Shown here piece after piece: positions 41,217 to 49,472 of a stretch of DNA of 60,150 nt. A model generated the notes under the pieces. It was given only the letters and a program-made list of their open reading frames with translations. It was not told where the DNA came from and searched no databases. Source of the stretch: an uncultured Pseudomonadota bacterium (GTDB lineage: Bacteria; Myxococcota_A; Bradymonadia; Bradymonadales; GCA-2716585); the NCBI GenBank assembly GCA_937123825.1, contig CAKZKQ010000440.1:1-60150 (forward strand). Reading direction: 5' to 3'. The translations under genes were made by a program, and so were the position numbers. How positions within the stretch are numbered: position 1 is the stretch's first letter; each line of letters starts with the position of its first letter.

Positions 41217-41645
41217 GTGGCAGACAAGGACCAGAGTTTCATTTTGCCTGATCGCGCAGGCGCCCTGGCCAGTTATCCCCATGCGCGTCGTGTGGGCGAT
41301 TTGATTTTTGTGTCGGGGATTTCATCCAGGCGCCCGGACAACACCCACGAAGGGGTGACCATCGACTCTGACGGCACGGTCCACAAGGACATTCGGGAGC
41401 AGACCCGGGCGGTGCTGCGAAACATCGACGTCATCCTCAAGGCGGCGGGCTCTGGCATTGAGGACGTGGTCGACATCACGGTCTTTTTGGTGGACATGTC
41501 GGACTACAAGGGGATGAACGAGATCTACAACACTTTCTTCAAGGCCGCCACTGGCCCCACGCGCACCACAGTGGCCGTGCATCAGCTCCCTCACCCCAAC
41601 CTCCTGGTCGAGATGAAGGCCGTGGCACACGCGCCTGTTGGTTGA
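41217..41645 (+). CDS. amnD: 2-Aminomuconate deaminase, RidA family (GTG start)
   Basis: RidA-fold enzymes hydrolyse enamines; this subgroup converts 2-aminomuconate to 4-oxalocrotonate. The product is 142 residues. LIFVSGISSRRPDNTHEGV and GPTRTTVAVHQLPHPNLLVEMKAVA fit the aminomuconate deaminase branch rather than general RidA. The start is GTG at 41217, with AGGAGG (41205-41210) 6 nt upstream; an ATG at 41173 is not in this frame. With the preceding dehydrogenase it forms two consecutive steps of 3-hydroxyanthranilate degradation. Confidence 0.85.
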   Translation: MADKDQSFILPDRAGALASYPHARRVGDLIFVSGISSRRPDNTHEGVTIDSDGTVHKDIREQTRAVLRNIDVILKAAGSGIEDVVDITVFLVDMSDYKGMNEIYNTFFKAATGPTRTTVAVHQLPHPNLLVEMKAVAHAPVG

Positions 41646-41926
41646 GCGCGCTGGGGTTGCAGCCGCAAGCCCCTGGGCGCGTTATGATCACCACCTCTTT
41701 ATCGCAACCTCTCTGCGTAAAAACTGCACAATAAGCTTGCGTTCTCTGAGCGATTGTCGCAAACCTGCCCACCCTTTGGCCCAAACGGCCCCAGGAAGCT
41801 CACGTCTCTCCCCTTTTTTGAGTTTCTGGCCGTTTGCTTTGACTGCTCACCACACAGTGCCGAATGAATGAGAATCAGAGAGGCCAACGGGCAACATGAT
41901 CCGCAAAGCAGTTTGAGGTACAGGTC

Positions 41927-42421
41927 ATGTCATCAGAGTTGTCGCAACTGAAGAAAGGCTTGAAATCCATTGAAGGGACGCTGCGCGAAGCGTCCGCCGT
42001 GGAGCTGGGCGCCTACCCTCGCGCAGGCCGGACCCTTCACCTGATGCTCACCGAGCGCTTTCGCAAGCGCGCCCGCAAGGCCCGCATGTGGGGCTCCAAG
42101 GGCATGCTCACCGCCCTGAAAAACGCCGCGTACGGCTTTGATCCGCTGCGCGCCCGCAGCCGTGGGGGCAGCGACGGCATCTTTCTGGTGGACCGGGACT
42201 TCCAACCCACCAACGAGATGATCCGGCGCCTCTTTGACGGCTTCATCGACAAAGAGCCCCAGGCCGTTGAAGACATCGCCACCCACCTGGGCGTCCCCAC
42301 CGACGCCCTCCGCCCCGTGCGACTTGTCTCCCACCATACTCGCCTTCTCGGACTACTGACCTCGGTCAACGAGGTGGATTGGCTGGTCCTCGTGGACGTC
42401 GATCCCAGCAAGCGCGCTTGA
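41927..42421 (+). CDS. Unknown protein
   Basis: The product is 164 residues with no signal peptide or membrane segment. The N-terminal half is basic (RFRKRARKARMWG...), and the C-terminal half ends in a hydrophobic strand (VDWLVLVDVDPSKRA). I do not recognise a family. GAGGT lies about 8 nt before the ATG. It stands alone between amnD and a nitroreductase on the other strand. A hairpin includes its own stop codon. Confidence 0.7.
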   Translation: MSSELSQLKKGLKSIEGTLREASAVELGAYPRAGRTLHLMLTERFRKRARKARMWGSKGMLTALKNAAYGFDPLRARSRGGSDGIFLVDRDFQPTNEMIRRLFDGFIDKEPQAVEDIATHLGVPTDALRPVRLVSHHTRLLGLLTSVNEVDWLVLVDVDPSKRA

Positions 42422-42456
42422 TGCCAAAGTGCATCATAAAAGCCCCGTTTGGGGGC
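42419..42456 (+). terminator. Two short hairpins after the unknown gene
   Basis: TGATGC-caaagt-GCATCA (42419-42436) begins in the stop codon. It is followed by GCCCC-gttt-GGGG (42442-42454) extended by one G-C pair. Neither has a uridine tail. The first hairpin also matches the left end of the nearby palindromic repeats (TGATGCCAAAGTGCA). Confidence 0.4.
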
Positions 42457-42462
42457 AACTGA

Positions 42463-42622
42463 TACCAAGATGCAGACGAAAGGCTTGCTTTGTGGCGAGC
42501 AATAACGGATGGCAGGGACCTCGGGATGAGCGAAGCTGTAGCGCAGCTACCGCAAGTGAGTCACGTGGTTCCTGGCGCCGTTAGGGCCGTCACAAAGTAA
42601 GTCGGACGTCTGCAACTTGGTA
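42463..42622. mobile_element. 160-bp MITE-like palindromic element
   Basis: The ends TACCAAGATGCAGACG and CGTCTGCAACTTGGTA are inverted repeats matching at 15 of 16 bases. The similarity continues inward to about 36 bp (CTTGCTTTGTG against the reverse complement of CACAAAGTAAG). The centre has GTAGC-gca-GCTAC. The whole element could fold as one long imperfect hairpin and has no coding capacity. Each end has the dinucleotide TA at its tip, possibly the target duplication. Confidence 0.65.
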
Positions 42623-42646
42623 TGAGGAGCGTGGGGTTGGGCTTGA

Positions 42647-42690
42647 TGCCAAAGTGCAGACAAAGTCCGTCAGACGTCTGTGGTTTGGTA
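42647..42690. repeat. Short relative of the neighbouring palindromic element
   Basis: TGCCAAAGTGCAGAC (42647-42661) and GTCTGTGGTTTGGTA (42676-42690) are imperfect inverted repeats, 11 of 15 matching. They have the same end sequence as the 160-bp element but enclose only 14 bp. It is probably a deletion derivative. It lies at the 3' end of the minus-strand nitroreductase gene. Confidence 0.5.
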
Positions 42691-42706
42691 CGATCCGGGG
42701 CGGTGT

Positions 42707-43297
42707 TCACCAGCTTTGCCCAAAGGCATCCTCAAAAATGATCGCGTCCTGCTCCAGACGGCTCCTGGGGGCTTTCTCTCGCTCCGCCAGCTCTTCGGGC
42801 AGCGCCTCGGCGGCCCCTGCGTGGCCAAGCGCCACAACCACCACAGGCTCAAAGTTTTCGGGGATCTGGTAGGTCTGGCGCGCCTTTTGTGCATCAAAGC
42901 CCGCCATCTGGTGCGCGCTCAGGCCTCGGGCCGTGGCCTCGACGAGCATGCTGGTCACCGCAGCGCCCAGATCGTAGCGCGCGTGGCCATTGGGTTTGCC
43001 GTTGTATTCAAAATCAAGCCGCGCGATGCCCAGGATCAACACGGGCGCCTTGACCGCCCAGCGCCGGTTGGATGGCACCAGAACATCGGCCAGCGCGCTG
43101 TGGCCTTGCGGTTTGTCCTGGGTCGCGACGACAAAACGCCAGGGCTGCTCATTGCGGCTGGATGCCGACCATCGGGCCGCTTCAAACAAGCTCCGCAGCG
43201 TCTCCTTGTCCACCCCTTTGTCTGCAAAAGAGCGCGGGCTCCAACGCTGGCTCAAGGACGACTCAATGGGATATTGGGTTTGTGCTGGTTTTTCCAT
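42707..43297 (-). CDS. Nitroreductase family FMN-dependent oxidoreductase
   Basis: The product is 196 residues, typical for the family. The N-terminal RWSPRSFADKGVDKETLRSLFEAARWSASSRNEQPWRF is the FMN-binding signature. The C-terminal half has LGAAVTSMLVEATARGLSAHQMAGFD, and EPVVVVALGH close to the usual end. It would reduce nitro compounds, quinones or enones with NAD(P)H; the true substrate cannot be told. The ribosome-binding site is weak. It is a single-gene unit. Confidence 0.88.
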   Translation of the reverse strand: MEKPAQTQYPIESSLSQRWSPRSFADKGVDKETLRSLFEAARWSASSRNEQPWRFVVATQDKPQGHSALADVLVPSNRRWAVKAPVLILGIARLDFEYNGKPNGHARYDLGAAVTSMLVEATARGLSAHQMAGFDAQKARQTYQIPENFEPVVVVALGHAGAAEALPEELAEREKAPRSRLEQDAIIFEDAFGQSW

Positions 43298-43635
43298 ATC
43301 TTTTGTGTTTTGTGGTTTTAATGTGTTGATTTAAACTTTGTGCTGTCATTGGACCGAGGTTCTGGTCTATGTTGTATTAAGGTGCTTTGTGTCAAACATG
43401 CCCAAACACTGCACCTTGATGTGACGAGGCCTCTCAAACCGATGTGTTTGTGGGCCCTACCTGCGCTCAGGCCGCCGACAAGCATTGCGTCTGATACGAT
43501 GCTCAAAACGATGCTTGTGGTGTTGATGCGACAGACCAGGGGCCACACACAAACGTTTGGGCGGCCGTGCATGTGCCTCTTGGCCATGCGGTGGGCATGC
43601 GCTCCCAACCCCGGCGCTGGCGCCGTGCTTGTCTT
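43298..43635. other. Intergenic region between divergent genes
   Basis: The first 100 bp next to the nitroreductase start are AT-rich compared with the rest of the window and probably hold its minus-strand promoter. I could not fix clear hexamers. Nothing else is evident. Confidence 0.4.
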
Positions 43636-44313
43636 GTGAACCCTGTAGAGCTTGCCCCACATTATCTGGAACAGGACTTGTGGTTCGTGGTGGGTTTGAG
43701 CCCTCCATTGATGCTCTCGCGTCCCAGGCAAGCCACACGCTTCTTGACCCATCAGGCCGAGGTGCTTGAGGACTGTGCCAGGTCGTTGAAGGCCTACCCC
43801 GAGTTGGTGGTTGAGCCGCTGGACTTCTTTTATCGGACGCTTCGGTGTCTGGGGGCGCTCGACGCCCGGCTCCTGGCCGATCTGACACGGGTCTGCGGGT
43901 GGCGCGGTACGGCCTGGGGCGGGTGGTTGTCTTTGATGCGGCCTGAGCAAGCCCACATCGACGCGCTGCGCCACGGTTTGCGAGCCCATGGCTCTTCGGC
44001 CTGGGCGCAGCGCTGCGCGCTGGCACACCTCGGCGTCGAGCCCTTGCCATCGGAGTTGGAAGCGTTGGCCTCTTTGGCCCACAGTTGCCGAGATGCCCTG
44101 GATGGGGTGGAGGCGCCAGCTTTGTTTTTGCGCCAGAGTCCGTCGGCGGCAGAGCTCGAATGTCTTCAGATAGAGAGGGCTCGGTTGCGCGCGCTTTACC
44201 ACAGCGCAGGTCCTGATGTGGCACACACAGCGCTGCGCGAGAGCCCGTTGTGGAGCACGATCTGCCCCTACTTGACCTGGCACAAAGGACAACTGAAGCA
44301 AGGGCGCCAGTAG
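43636..44313 (+). CDS. Unknown protein
   Basis: The product is about 225 residues from a GTG at 43636 (MNPVELAPHYLEQDLWF...). An in-frame ATG at 43567 gives 248 residues with an arginine-rich start that looks less genuine. The protein is leucine- and alanine-rich and predicted helical, without signal peptide or recognisable motif. It ends 8 bp before the convergent LysR gene. Its reality rests on length and codon pattern only. Confidence 0.55.
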   Translation: MNPVELAPHYLEQDLWFVVGLSPPLMLSRPRQATRFLTHQAEVLEDCARSLKAYPELVVEPLDFFYRTLRCLGALDARLLADLTRVCGWRGTAWGGWLSLMRPEQAHIDALRHGLRAHGSSAWAQRCALAHLGVEPLPSELEALASLAHSCRDALDGVEAPALFLRQSPSAAELECLQIERARLRALYHSAGPDVAHTALRESPLWSTICPYLTWHKGQLKQGRQ

Positions 44314-44321
44314 TCGGTGCT

Positions 44322-45221
44322 TTAGACTGGCTCCATGCGCCGTCCGTGGGCGATCATTTCGTCTTTGAGGCGAAGCGCGCCCCGGGTTCGGTGCAGATCG
44401 GCGCGGTAGACCAGAAAGATGCGGTCTGGGACAAAGGGCAGGTCCTGGTGGAGGCGACGCAGCTTGTTGTCCTGGTTGTACATCGCCACGCGCCTGGGGA
44501 TGACCCCCACGCCCAAACCCCCCAGGATGAAGCTCTTGACCAACTCCAGGTCGCCGCATGACAGGCGTTGATTGGGCAGGCGGATGTCTGTGGAGAGGGC
44601 TTCGATGAGCTGTTTGGCCTGATCAATCCGCCCGGCAAAAATCAGCGGCCCTCGCTCCAGGCGCTCGATGGCCTGTGGCAGCGTGCAGTCTCTGGGCAGC
44701 GGGTCATCGGCGGAGATGAAGAGATCCATGGCGTCGCGGAAGATCTCCACCATGACCAGATCGGGGTGGGGCAGCGGGTTGACGATGAGCCCAAAGTGGA
44801 CGTTGCGCTTCAAGACCGACTGGTAGACCCCATCCGAAGTGCCGTTCCACAGGGTGATCTGGATTTTTGGGGCCAGCTCCATGAAGCCGCGCATGAAGCC
44901 CGGCAAAAAGTAGGCTCCCAGCGACTCGTGGCAGCCCACCACAAAATCCCCAACCTCTTCGGTCTCCAGCCCAAAAATGCGCTGCTCGGCGCGCTCCAGC
45001 GTCGCAAATATCTCGGCGGCGTGGTTGAGCAGCTCCTGGCCGGTGCGAGTGGGGGTGACCCCTCGGGGGTTGCGCAGCAAGAGCGTGGTCTTGAACCGCT
45101 CTTCGAGCTTGCGCACCGCCACCGTCAGCGTGGGCTGACTGACGCCGAGCTTGCGGGCGGCGGCGGTCATGCTGCCGCACTCCACGATGGTCTGAAAATA
45201 GCGCAAGTGGCTGAAGTCCAT
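44322..45221 (-). CDS. LysR-family transcriptional regulator
   Basis: The product is 299 residues. The N-terminal winged helix (MDFSHLRYFQTIVECGSMTAAARKLGVSQPTLTVAVRKLEERF) is a classic LysR DNA-binding domain, and residues 90-295 form the effector-binding domain with VKSFILGGLGVGVIPRRVA. The start at 45221 is where family homology begins; an in-frame ATG at 45248 adds nine residues. It is divergent from the PhoD-like gene, about 150 bp apart, which could be its target, although nothing proves it. Confidence 0.9.
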   Translation of the reverse strand: MDFSHLRYFQTIVECGSMTAAARKLGVSQPTLTVAVRKLEERFKTTLLLRNPRGVTPTRTGQELLNHAAEIFATLERAEQRIFGLETEEVGDFVVGCHESLGAYFLPGFMRGFMELAPKIQITLWNGTSDGVYQSVLKRNVHFGLIVNPLPHPDLVMVEIFRDAMDLFISADDPLPRDCTLPQAIERLERGPLIFAGRIDQAKQLIEALSTDIRLPNQRLSCGDLELVKSFILGGLGVGVIPRRVAMYNQDNKLRRLHQDLPFVPDRIFLVYRADLHRTRGALRLKDEMIAHGRRMEPV

Positions 45222-45369
45222 GCCTGAGTCGCCCTCCTTGAGTGCCATGGCGAGATACAAACACAGCCCTGTGCCCCAAATCCAGGTTTGGACTGGGTAG
45301 GTTCCTGCGTGGGTCTGTGGTAGGAGACCATCAGATTGCTTGGCAACATGGTTGTATGGAGGTTTGGCG

Positions 45370-46977
45370 ATGGGCGCTCCAAGAACGTGGCAGATGTGGT
45401 CTTTGGTGGGGCTGGCGGCGATGTTGTGGGTCGGTTGCGGCGGCGGCAACGGCTCGGGCAATGGGGCTGATGGCAATGGCCCCGATGGCGGACAAATGGA
45501 GGACGTCGGGCCCAACGACGATGTGCCCTCCGAGCCGCTGGACACCCAAGACATCCAGGAAGAACCCGACGCAGACGAGCCCGATCTTCCTCCCATCGAC
45601 CCCGACAGCTTTGATGACGGCGTGGCCGATGACCCGAGCGCTGTGGATCAGGGTCAGGTGGTGGCCTTTGACCCCGAGCAGGTCCCCGAAGACTTTGAGA
45701 TCTTTTCTCTTGGGGTCTCTTCTGGCGGCATGGTCCACGACAGCGCGCTTTTTTGGGGCTACAGCGCCACCTCGGAGCCCGCCACGCTGAGGATCTGGCG
45801 GCCGTCTGACAACGACGGCGAAATCACTCTGGTCTACGACGAGCGCCTCACCCCCGACGACGGCGGCTACTTCAAGGTCCGCGTTGAGGGGCTCGCCTCG
45901 GGCACCTGGTACCGTTTTGCGTTCTTTGCGCCAGCCGAGCAGGGTGAAGACGAAGGAGAGGTGACGTTTGCGGCGCGCAGCGAGATCGGCGACGTGCGCA
46001 CGGCGCTTGGGCCCGGTGGGTTTGCGCCCATCAAGATCGGCGCGGCCACCTGCACCAACTTCCGCTTTTCTCCCTACCGCTCGCTCCTGGCGACCTCTGA
46101 TGAGGGCGTGGATGTCTTCATCAACGTCGGTGACATCAGTTACAACGACCCGGCCCAGAACCTCGATGAGTACCGCGGGTTCTGGCGTCAGACCCTTGAG
46201 GACCCTGGTTACCGGGCGGTCTTGTCCAGCTCGGGCTCCTACATCACCTGGGACGACCATGAGGTGGACAACAACTGGAACCCAGAGCGGATTGGGGCCG
46301 AGCGCCTGGCCGCGGCCAAACAGGCCTACTTTGAAACCCTCCCCGTGGATCGCGGCCCTGACAATCGCCTTTGGCACTCGTACCAGTGGGGCGACACCGC
46401 CGAGTTTATGGTCCTTGACTCGCGCTCCGAGCGCTTGCCCTCGACCCGGCGCACCGATGACCCCATCTACTTCAGCCGCCAGCAGATGGACTGGCTCAAA
46501 GAGCGCCTCATCAACAGCACCGCCCACTTCAAGATCCTGCTCAACTCCGTGCCCATCACCCGCATGCCGGACGCGTGGCTCTTTCAGGATGATCGCTGGC
46601 AGGGCTACGACGCCCAGCGCCAGGAGTTGATCGACTTTATCCTCGACAACGACATCCACAACGTCTGGTTTCTGGCCGGAGACTTTCACGTGGGCTTTGT
46701 GGGCCGCGTTGAGCCCGAAGGCCCGGGCCGGCGCATGTGGGAGATCGCCGTTGGGCCAGGGGGCAATGGCCCCAACCCGCTGCCCGAGCTGGTCAACGCC
46801 GGTCTCCTGGAGGCCGAGCAGGTCTTTCCCGTGAACCAGTTCCGCTACGGCAACGGCATGATGGAGGTCATGACCACGCTGGAGTTCAATCCCATTGCGA
46901 ACAATGTTCGGGTGCGCTTTGTTGACGCCTTGACCTTCGAAGTGCTCTTTGACGAGGTGCTCAGCGAAGAGGATTGA
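45370..46977 (+). CDS. PhoD-like phosphatase, lipoprotein
   Basis: The product is 535 residues. The start at 45370 follows GGAGG by 8 nt and gives a lipoprotein signal with lipidation at Cys23 (LWVGC). A linker rich in glycine, aspartate and proline covers about 24-90. An N-terminal beta domain precedes the metallophosphoesterase, with NVGDISYND, ITWDDHEVDNNW and LAGDFHVGFVG as metal-binding motifs of the PhoD family. It would hydrolyse phosphoesters at the cell surface or periplasm. The next gene overlaps closely. Confidence 0.88.
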   Translation: MGAPRTWQMWSLVGLAAMLWVGCGGGNGSGNGADGNGPDGGQMEDVGPNDDVPSEPLDTQDIQEEPDADEPDLPPIDPDSFDDGVADDPSAVDQGQVVAFDPEQVPEDFEIFSLGVSSGGMVHDSALFWGYSATSEPATLRIWRPSDNDGEITLVYDERLTPDDGGYFKVRVEGLASGTWYRFAFFAPAEQGEDEGEVTFAARSEIGDVRTALGPGGFAPIKIGAATCTNFRFSPYRSLLATSDEGVDVFINVGDISYNDPAQNLDEYRGFWRQTLEDPGYRAVLSSSGSYITWDDHEVDNNWNPERIGAERLAAAKQAYFETLPVDRGPDNRLWHSYQWGDTAEFMVLDSRSERLPSTRRTDDPIYFSRQQMDWLKERLINSTAHFKILLNSVPITRMPDAWLFQDDRWQGYDAQRQELIDFILDNDIHNVWFLAGDFHVGFVGRVEPEGPGRRMWEIAVGPGGNGPNPLPELVNAGLLEAEQVFPVNQFRYGNGMMEVMTTLEFNPIANNVRVRFVDALTFEVLFDEVLSEED

Positions 46978-47002
46978 TCCTGTGCCCTTTTCACATCTCT
47001 TC

Positions 47003-48394
47003 ATGGCCCAAAATCACCGCGTGGCCGCCCTGTCCCCAATCCGTTGGGGTGTGGCTGCGGTGTTGGTCTTTGTTGTGTGGTCTTGCCGCCACTCTCCGGT
47101 GACCCAGCCCGATCCAAATCCGGGCAACCCCACCGAATCGACACCGGCAGACCCGCTCGTGTGCACGATCGAAGGGCAGGTGCCCATCGAGGCGCACCGG
47201 GTGTGTTGCTGGCCCCAGCAGCAGTGGTCCGCCGAGGCGTCGCGCTGTGTGGGAGAGCCCCAGTGTCCAGATCAGCGCCTGCCCCACGAAGAGGACTGCG
47301 TGGTGGTGGCGCAAGATTTGGAGTCGCTGCGCACCGCATGTCGTCAAAACGGCATCCTGGCGGCGTGCGAGCCGATGCTGATGGCGCTTGAGGCCTCTTG
47401 CACCGAGCAGGGTCAGGCGGAGCACTGCCAGGAGTTGGTCGAGGTGCTCCTGGCCGAAGGCGACGCCTCTGCCCAGGAATTGCTCCAGTACCACGGTCTG
47501 GCGTGTGAAGGTGGGCTGGTCGAGCATTGCTATGAAGGCGGGGCGCTGGCAGCCCGGATTGACCCCGACGAGGCTGAGCGGCTGTGGTTTCTGGGATGCG
47601 ACGCGCTGCACGTCCCCTCTTGCGGTGCCCTCTCTCAGACGCTCGTCGAGCGTTGCCGTCAGGAGCAGGATTGTCAGTGGGAGCGATTGGAAGGCCTGCT
47701 GAACAATCTGGACAAAGAAGACACGGCGATGAGCCAGAGCCTGCATATGGAGATGTGCGCAGCCTGGGTTTGGGCCGAGCAACCGATGGGCGCTGCCCAA
47801 AACCCTTGCCGCGCGTTGACCCTCCGGGCAGACGCCATGGCCCAGCAAGAAGAGCCCCCGGCACAAGACATCGAGGCGCTCTTGGAGGTCGCTTGCGCCG
47901 GGGTCATCCGGCCCCCCACGGGCTACCCTGAGACCGCCGACCCGGAGGCTTGTCTGGCGCTCGGCATACGGCTCGAAACCGAGGGCAAGCCCAAGGACCT
48001 GCGCCGGGCCGTCACGCTCTTTCGCAAAGCCTGCGCGGTCGAACTCCCTGGCGCTTGCCTCCAATTGGGGCGGTTCTATGAAAACGGTCTGGTCGTCTCC
48101 CCCAACCCTCGCCGCGCCGCCACCTTTTACCGCTCCGCCTGCGACAGCGGACTTTGGCCCGGATGCACTCGCCTTGCCGCCATGATGATCACCGGCTCAG
48201 GTGTTCGCCGCGATCCAGAAGCCGCCGCCGATCTCTTTGAGCGGGCCTGTGACGCTGGCAACCCCCGCGCTTGCTACGAACTGGGGCTTTTGCTGATCGC
48301 CGCCGATGGCGTGGACGCGGATCCAGACCGTGGCCGTGACTTGATCAAGCGCGCCTGCCAGGATGGTTATGAGCGCGCTTGCAAGGCCCGCTGA
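47003..48394 (+). CDS. Sel1-like repeat lipoprotein, cysteine-rich
   Basis: The product is 463 residues from the ATG at 47003, with a hydrophobic signal ending VWSC (Cys28), a plausible lipobox. Residues 29 to about 60 are a proline-rich linker. The C-terminal 150 residues have at least four Sel1-type TPR repeats with paired cysteines (CLALGIRLE..., ACLQLGRFYENG..., GCTRLAAMMITG..., ACYELGLLLIAADG). Sel1 repeats mediate protein-protein contacts. It starts 25 bp after the PhoD-like gene, so it is probably co-transcribed. Confidence 0.85.
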   Translation: MAQNHRVAALSPIRWGVAAVLVFVVWSCRHSPVTQPDPNPGNPTESTPADPLVCTIEGQVPIEAHRVCCWPQQQWSAEASRCVGEPQCPDQRLPHEEDCVVVAQDLESLRTACRQNGILAACEPMLMALEASCTEQGQAEHCQELVEVLLAEGDASAQELLQYHGLACEGGLVEHCYEGGALAARIDPDEAERLWFLGCDALHVPSCGALSQTLVERCRQEQDCQWERLEGLLNNLDKEDTAMSQSLHMEMCAAWVWAEQPMGAAQNPCRALTLRADAMAQQEEPPAQDIEALLEVACAGVIRPPTGYPETADPEACLALGIRLETEGKPKDLRRAVTLFRKACAVELPGACLQLGRFYENGLVVSPNPRRAATFYRSACDSGLWPGCTRLAAMMITGSGVRRDPEAAADLFERACDAGNPRACYELGLLLIAADGVDADPDRGRDLIKRACQDGYERACKAR

Positions 48395-48499
48395 ATCTTT
48401 TGTCATGAACACCGATCCTCTGGAACCATATCCACACCAGAGCCCGACCCATGGTTTGGGCGTCTGTGGGCAGATGGTTTGTTTTGCAACCTTTTGGGG

Positions 48500-48544
48500 T
48501 TGACGTCACCACCATCCATTGATTATTTTAACGATTGTTGAAAT
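48500..48544 (+). promoter_or_regulatory. Promoter and ArsR-type operator of the zinc-response operon
   Basis: A -35 box TTGACG (48500-48505) and a -10-like TATTTT (48524-48529) are 18 bp apart. Overlapping the -10 is a 20-bp imperfect palindrome ATTTTAAC-gatt-GTTGAAAT (48525-48544), 7 of 8 positions symmetric, of the form bound by SmtB/ArsR repressors. Binding there would block the promoter when zinc is low. Confidence 0.65.
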
Positions 48545-48573
48545 GATGGATGCTTGATAGGGAGCACCTTCTA

Positions 48574-48936
48574 ATGAGTCACAACCACGAGCATGATCAC
48601 GTCCATTGTGACGAGGATGGGCACGAACCCCATGAGCACCAGCGCCGCAGCGATGAGCAGATCGAAGCGGCAGCGCGTTTGTGTGCGGCGATGGGTGAGC
48701 CGGGCCGGTTGAGGCTTTTGGAGTTGCTCTTTGATGGTCCGCACTGCGTGTCAGAGTTGGCCGAGGAGATGGGGGATTCGATGTCGTCGATTTCGCAGCG
48801 GCTTAAGATCCTCTACCAGGCTCGGTTGGTGACGCGCAGCCGTCAGGGCAAGCACGTCAACTACGCGCTGGCCGATGACCACGTGCAGACCATTTTGCAT
48901 CAGCTCTTTGCCCACAGCGCTGAAACGAGCGCCTGA
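48574..48936 (+). CDS. Zinc-sensing ArsR/SmtB-family repressor with His-rich N-terminus
   Basis: The product is 120 residues. It starts with a His-rich tail (MSHNHEHDHVHCDEDGHEPHEH), followed by a winged helix (CVSELAEEMGDSMSSISQRLKILYQARLV). The alpha-5 zinc site of SmtB/CzrA is complete: Asp101, His103, His114 and Glu117 in the spacing D-x-H-x10-H-x2-E. Cys58 lies at the alpha-3 position but without the full thiol set. This argues for zinc or cobalt sensing. GGGAG precedes the ATG. A promoter-operator lies directly upstream. Confidence 0.9.
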   Translation: MSHNHEHDHVHCDEDGHEPHEHQRRSDEQIEAAARLCAAMGEPGRLRLLELLFDGPHCVSELAEEMGDSMSSISQRLKILYQARLVTRSRQGKHVNYALADDHVQTILHQLFAHSAETSA

Positions 48937-48969
48937 ACTGGACGACCACCCAGACCGGAGGACACCACC

Positions 48970-49320
48970 ATGGCCCATTGCGACAAACACGGCGATCACC
49001 CCCACACCCACGGCCCTGATTGTGGCCACACCGCCATCCGTCACGGCGACCACGTGGACTATGTCCATGATGGCCACCTGCACCACGCGCATGGCGATCA
49101 TTATGACGAGCATACCCTTGATGTGAACGAGACCAACCCGGCAGCGTGCACGCCTGGTCACAAGTGCAACGGCCACGATGCCGACCATGTCCACGGCCCT
49201 GGCTGTGGTCATGAGGCGGTGCCGCACGGCGATCACATCGATTACATCGTCGATGGTCACCTGCATCACCCGCACGGCGATCACTGCGATGATCACGGTC
49301 CGGTGGAGTTGGTGCGCTGA
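48970..49320 (+). CDS. His-rich duplicated metal-binding protein
   Basis: The product is 116 residues, 28 of them histidine, with no signal peptide. It is an internal duplication: residues 14-48 and 75-109 match at 25 of 35 positions (HGPDCGH...HVDYVHDGHLHH and HGPGCGH...HIDYIVDGHLHH). The pattern suggests several zinc sites and a role as a cytoplasmic zinc buffer or chaperone. It lies 33 bp after the zinc repressor, surely the same operon. Similar proteins are known only as hypothetical, to my knowledge. Confidence 0.85.
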   Translation: MAHCDKHGDHPHTHGPDCGHTAIRHGDHVDYVHDGHLHHAHGDHYDEHTLDVNETNPAACTPGHKCNGHDADHVHGPGCGHEAVPHGDHIDYIVDGHLHHPHGDHCDDHGPVELVR

Positions 49321-49358
49321 CCCCGGCAAAGGAACATCTGTACTTTGGTACAATGAAG

Positions 49359-49426
49359 GGTTGAACAGGCTGATGGAGAGGGAGACCTCCCATTTGGCCT
49401 GTTGTTGCTTCTTGGGTCATTCAACC
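49359..49426 (+). terminator. Structured terminator of the zinc operon
   Basis: AACAGGC (49364-49370) pairs perfectly with GCCTGTT (49397-49403), and inside it GGGAG (49380-49384) pairs with CTCCC (49387-49391). A T-rich tail (GTTGCTTCTT) follows. A further pair, GGTTGA (49359-49364) with TCAACC (49421-49426), can enclose it. TTTGGTACAAT just upstream (49344-49354) is an extended -10-like string, so a small RNA is an alternative. Confidence 0.5.
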
Positions 49427-49472
49427 ACGCGTTGGTGGTGGTTTTGAGGTTGTTTGGCAGGCGGAAGCTGGC

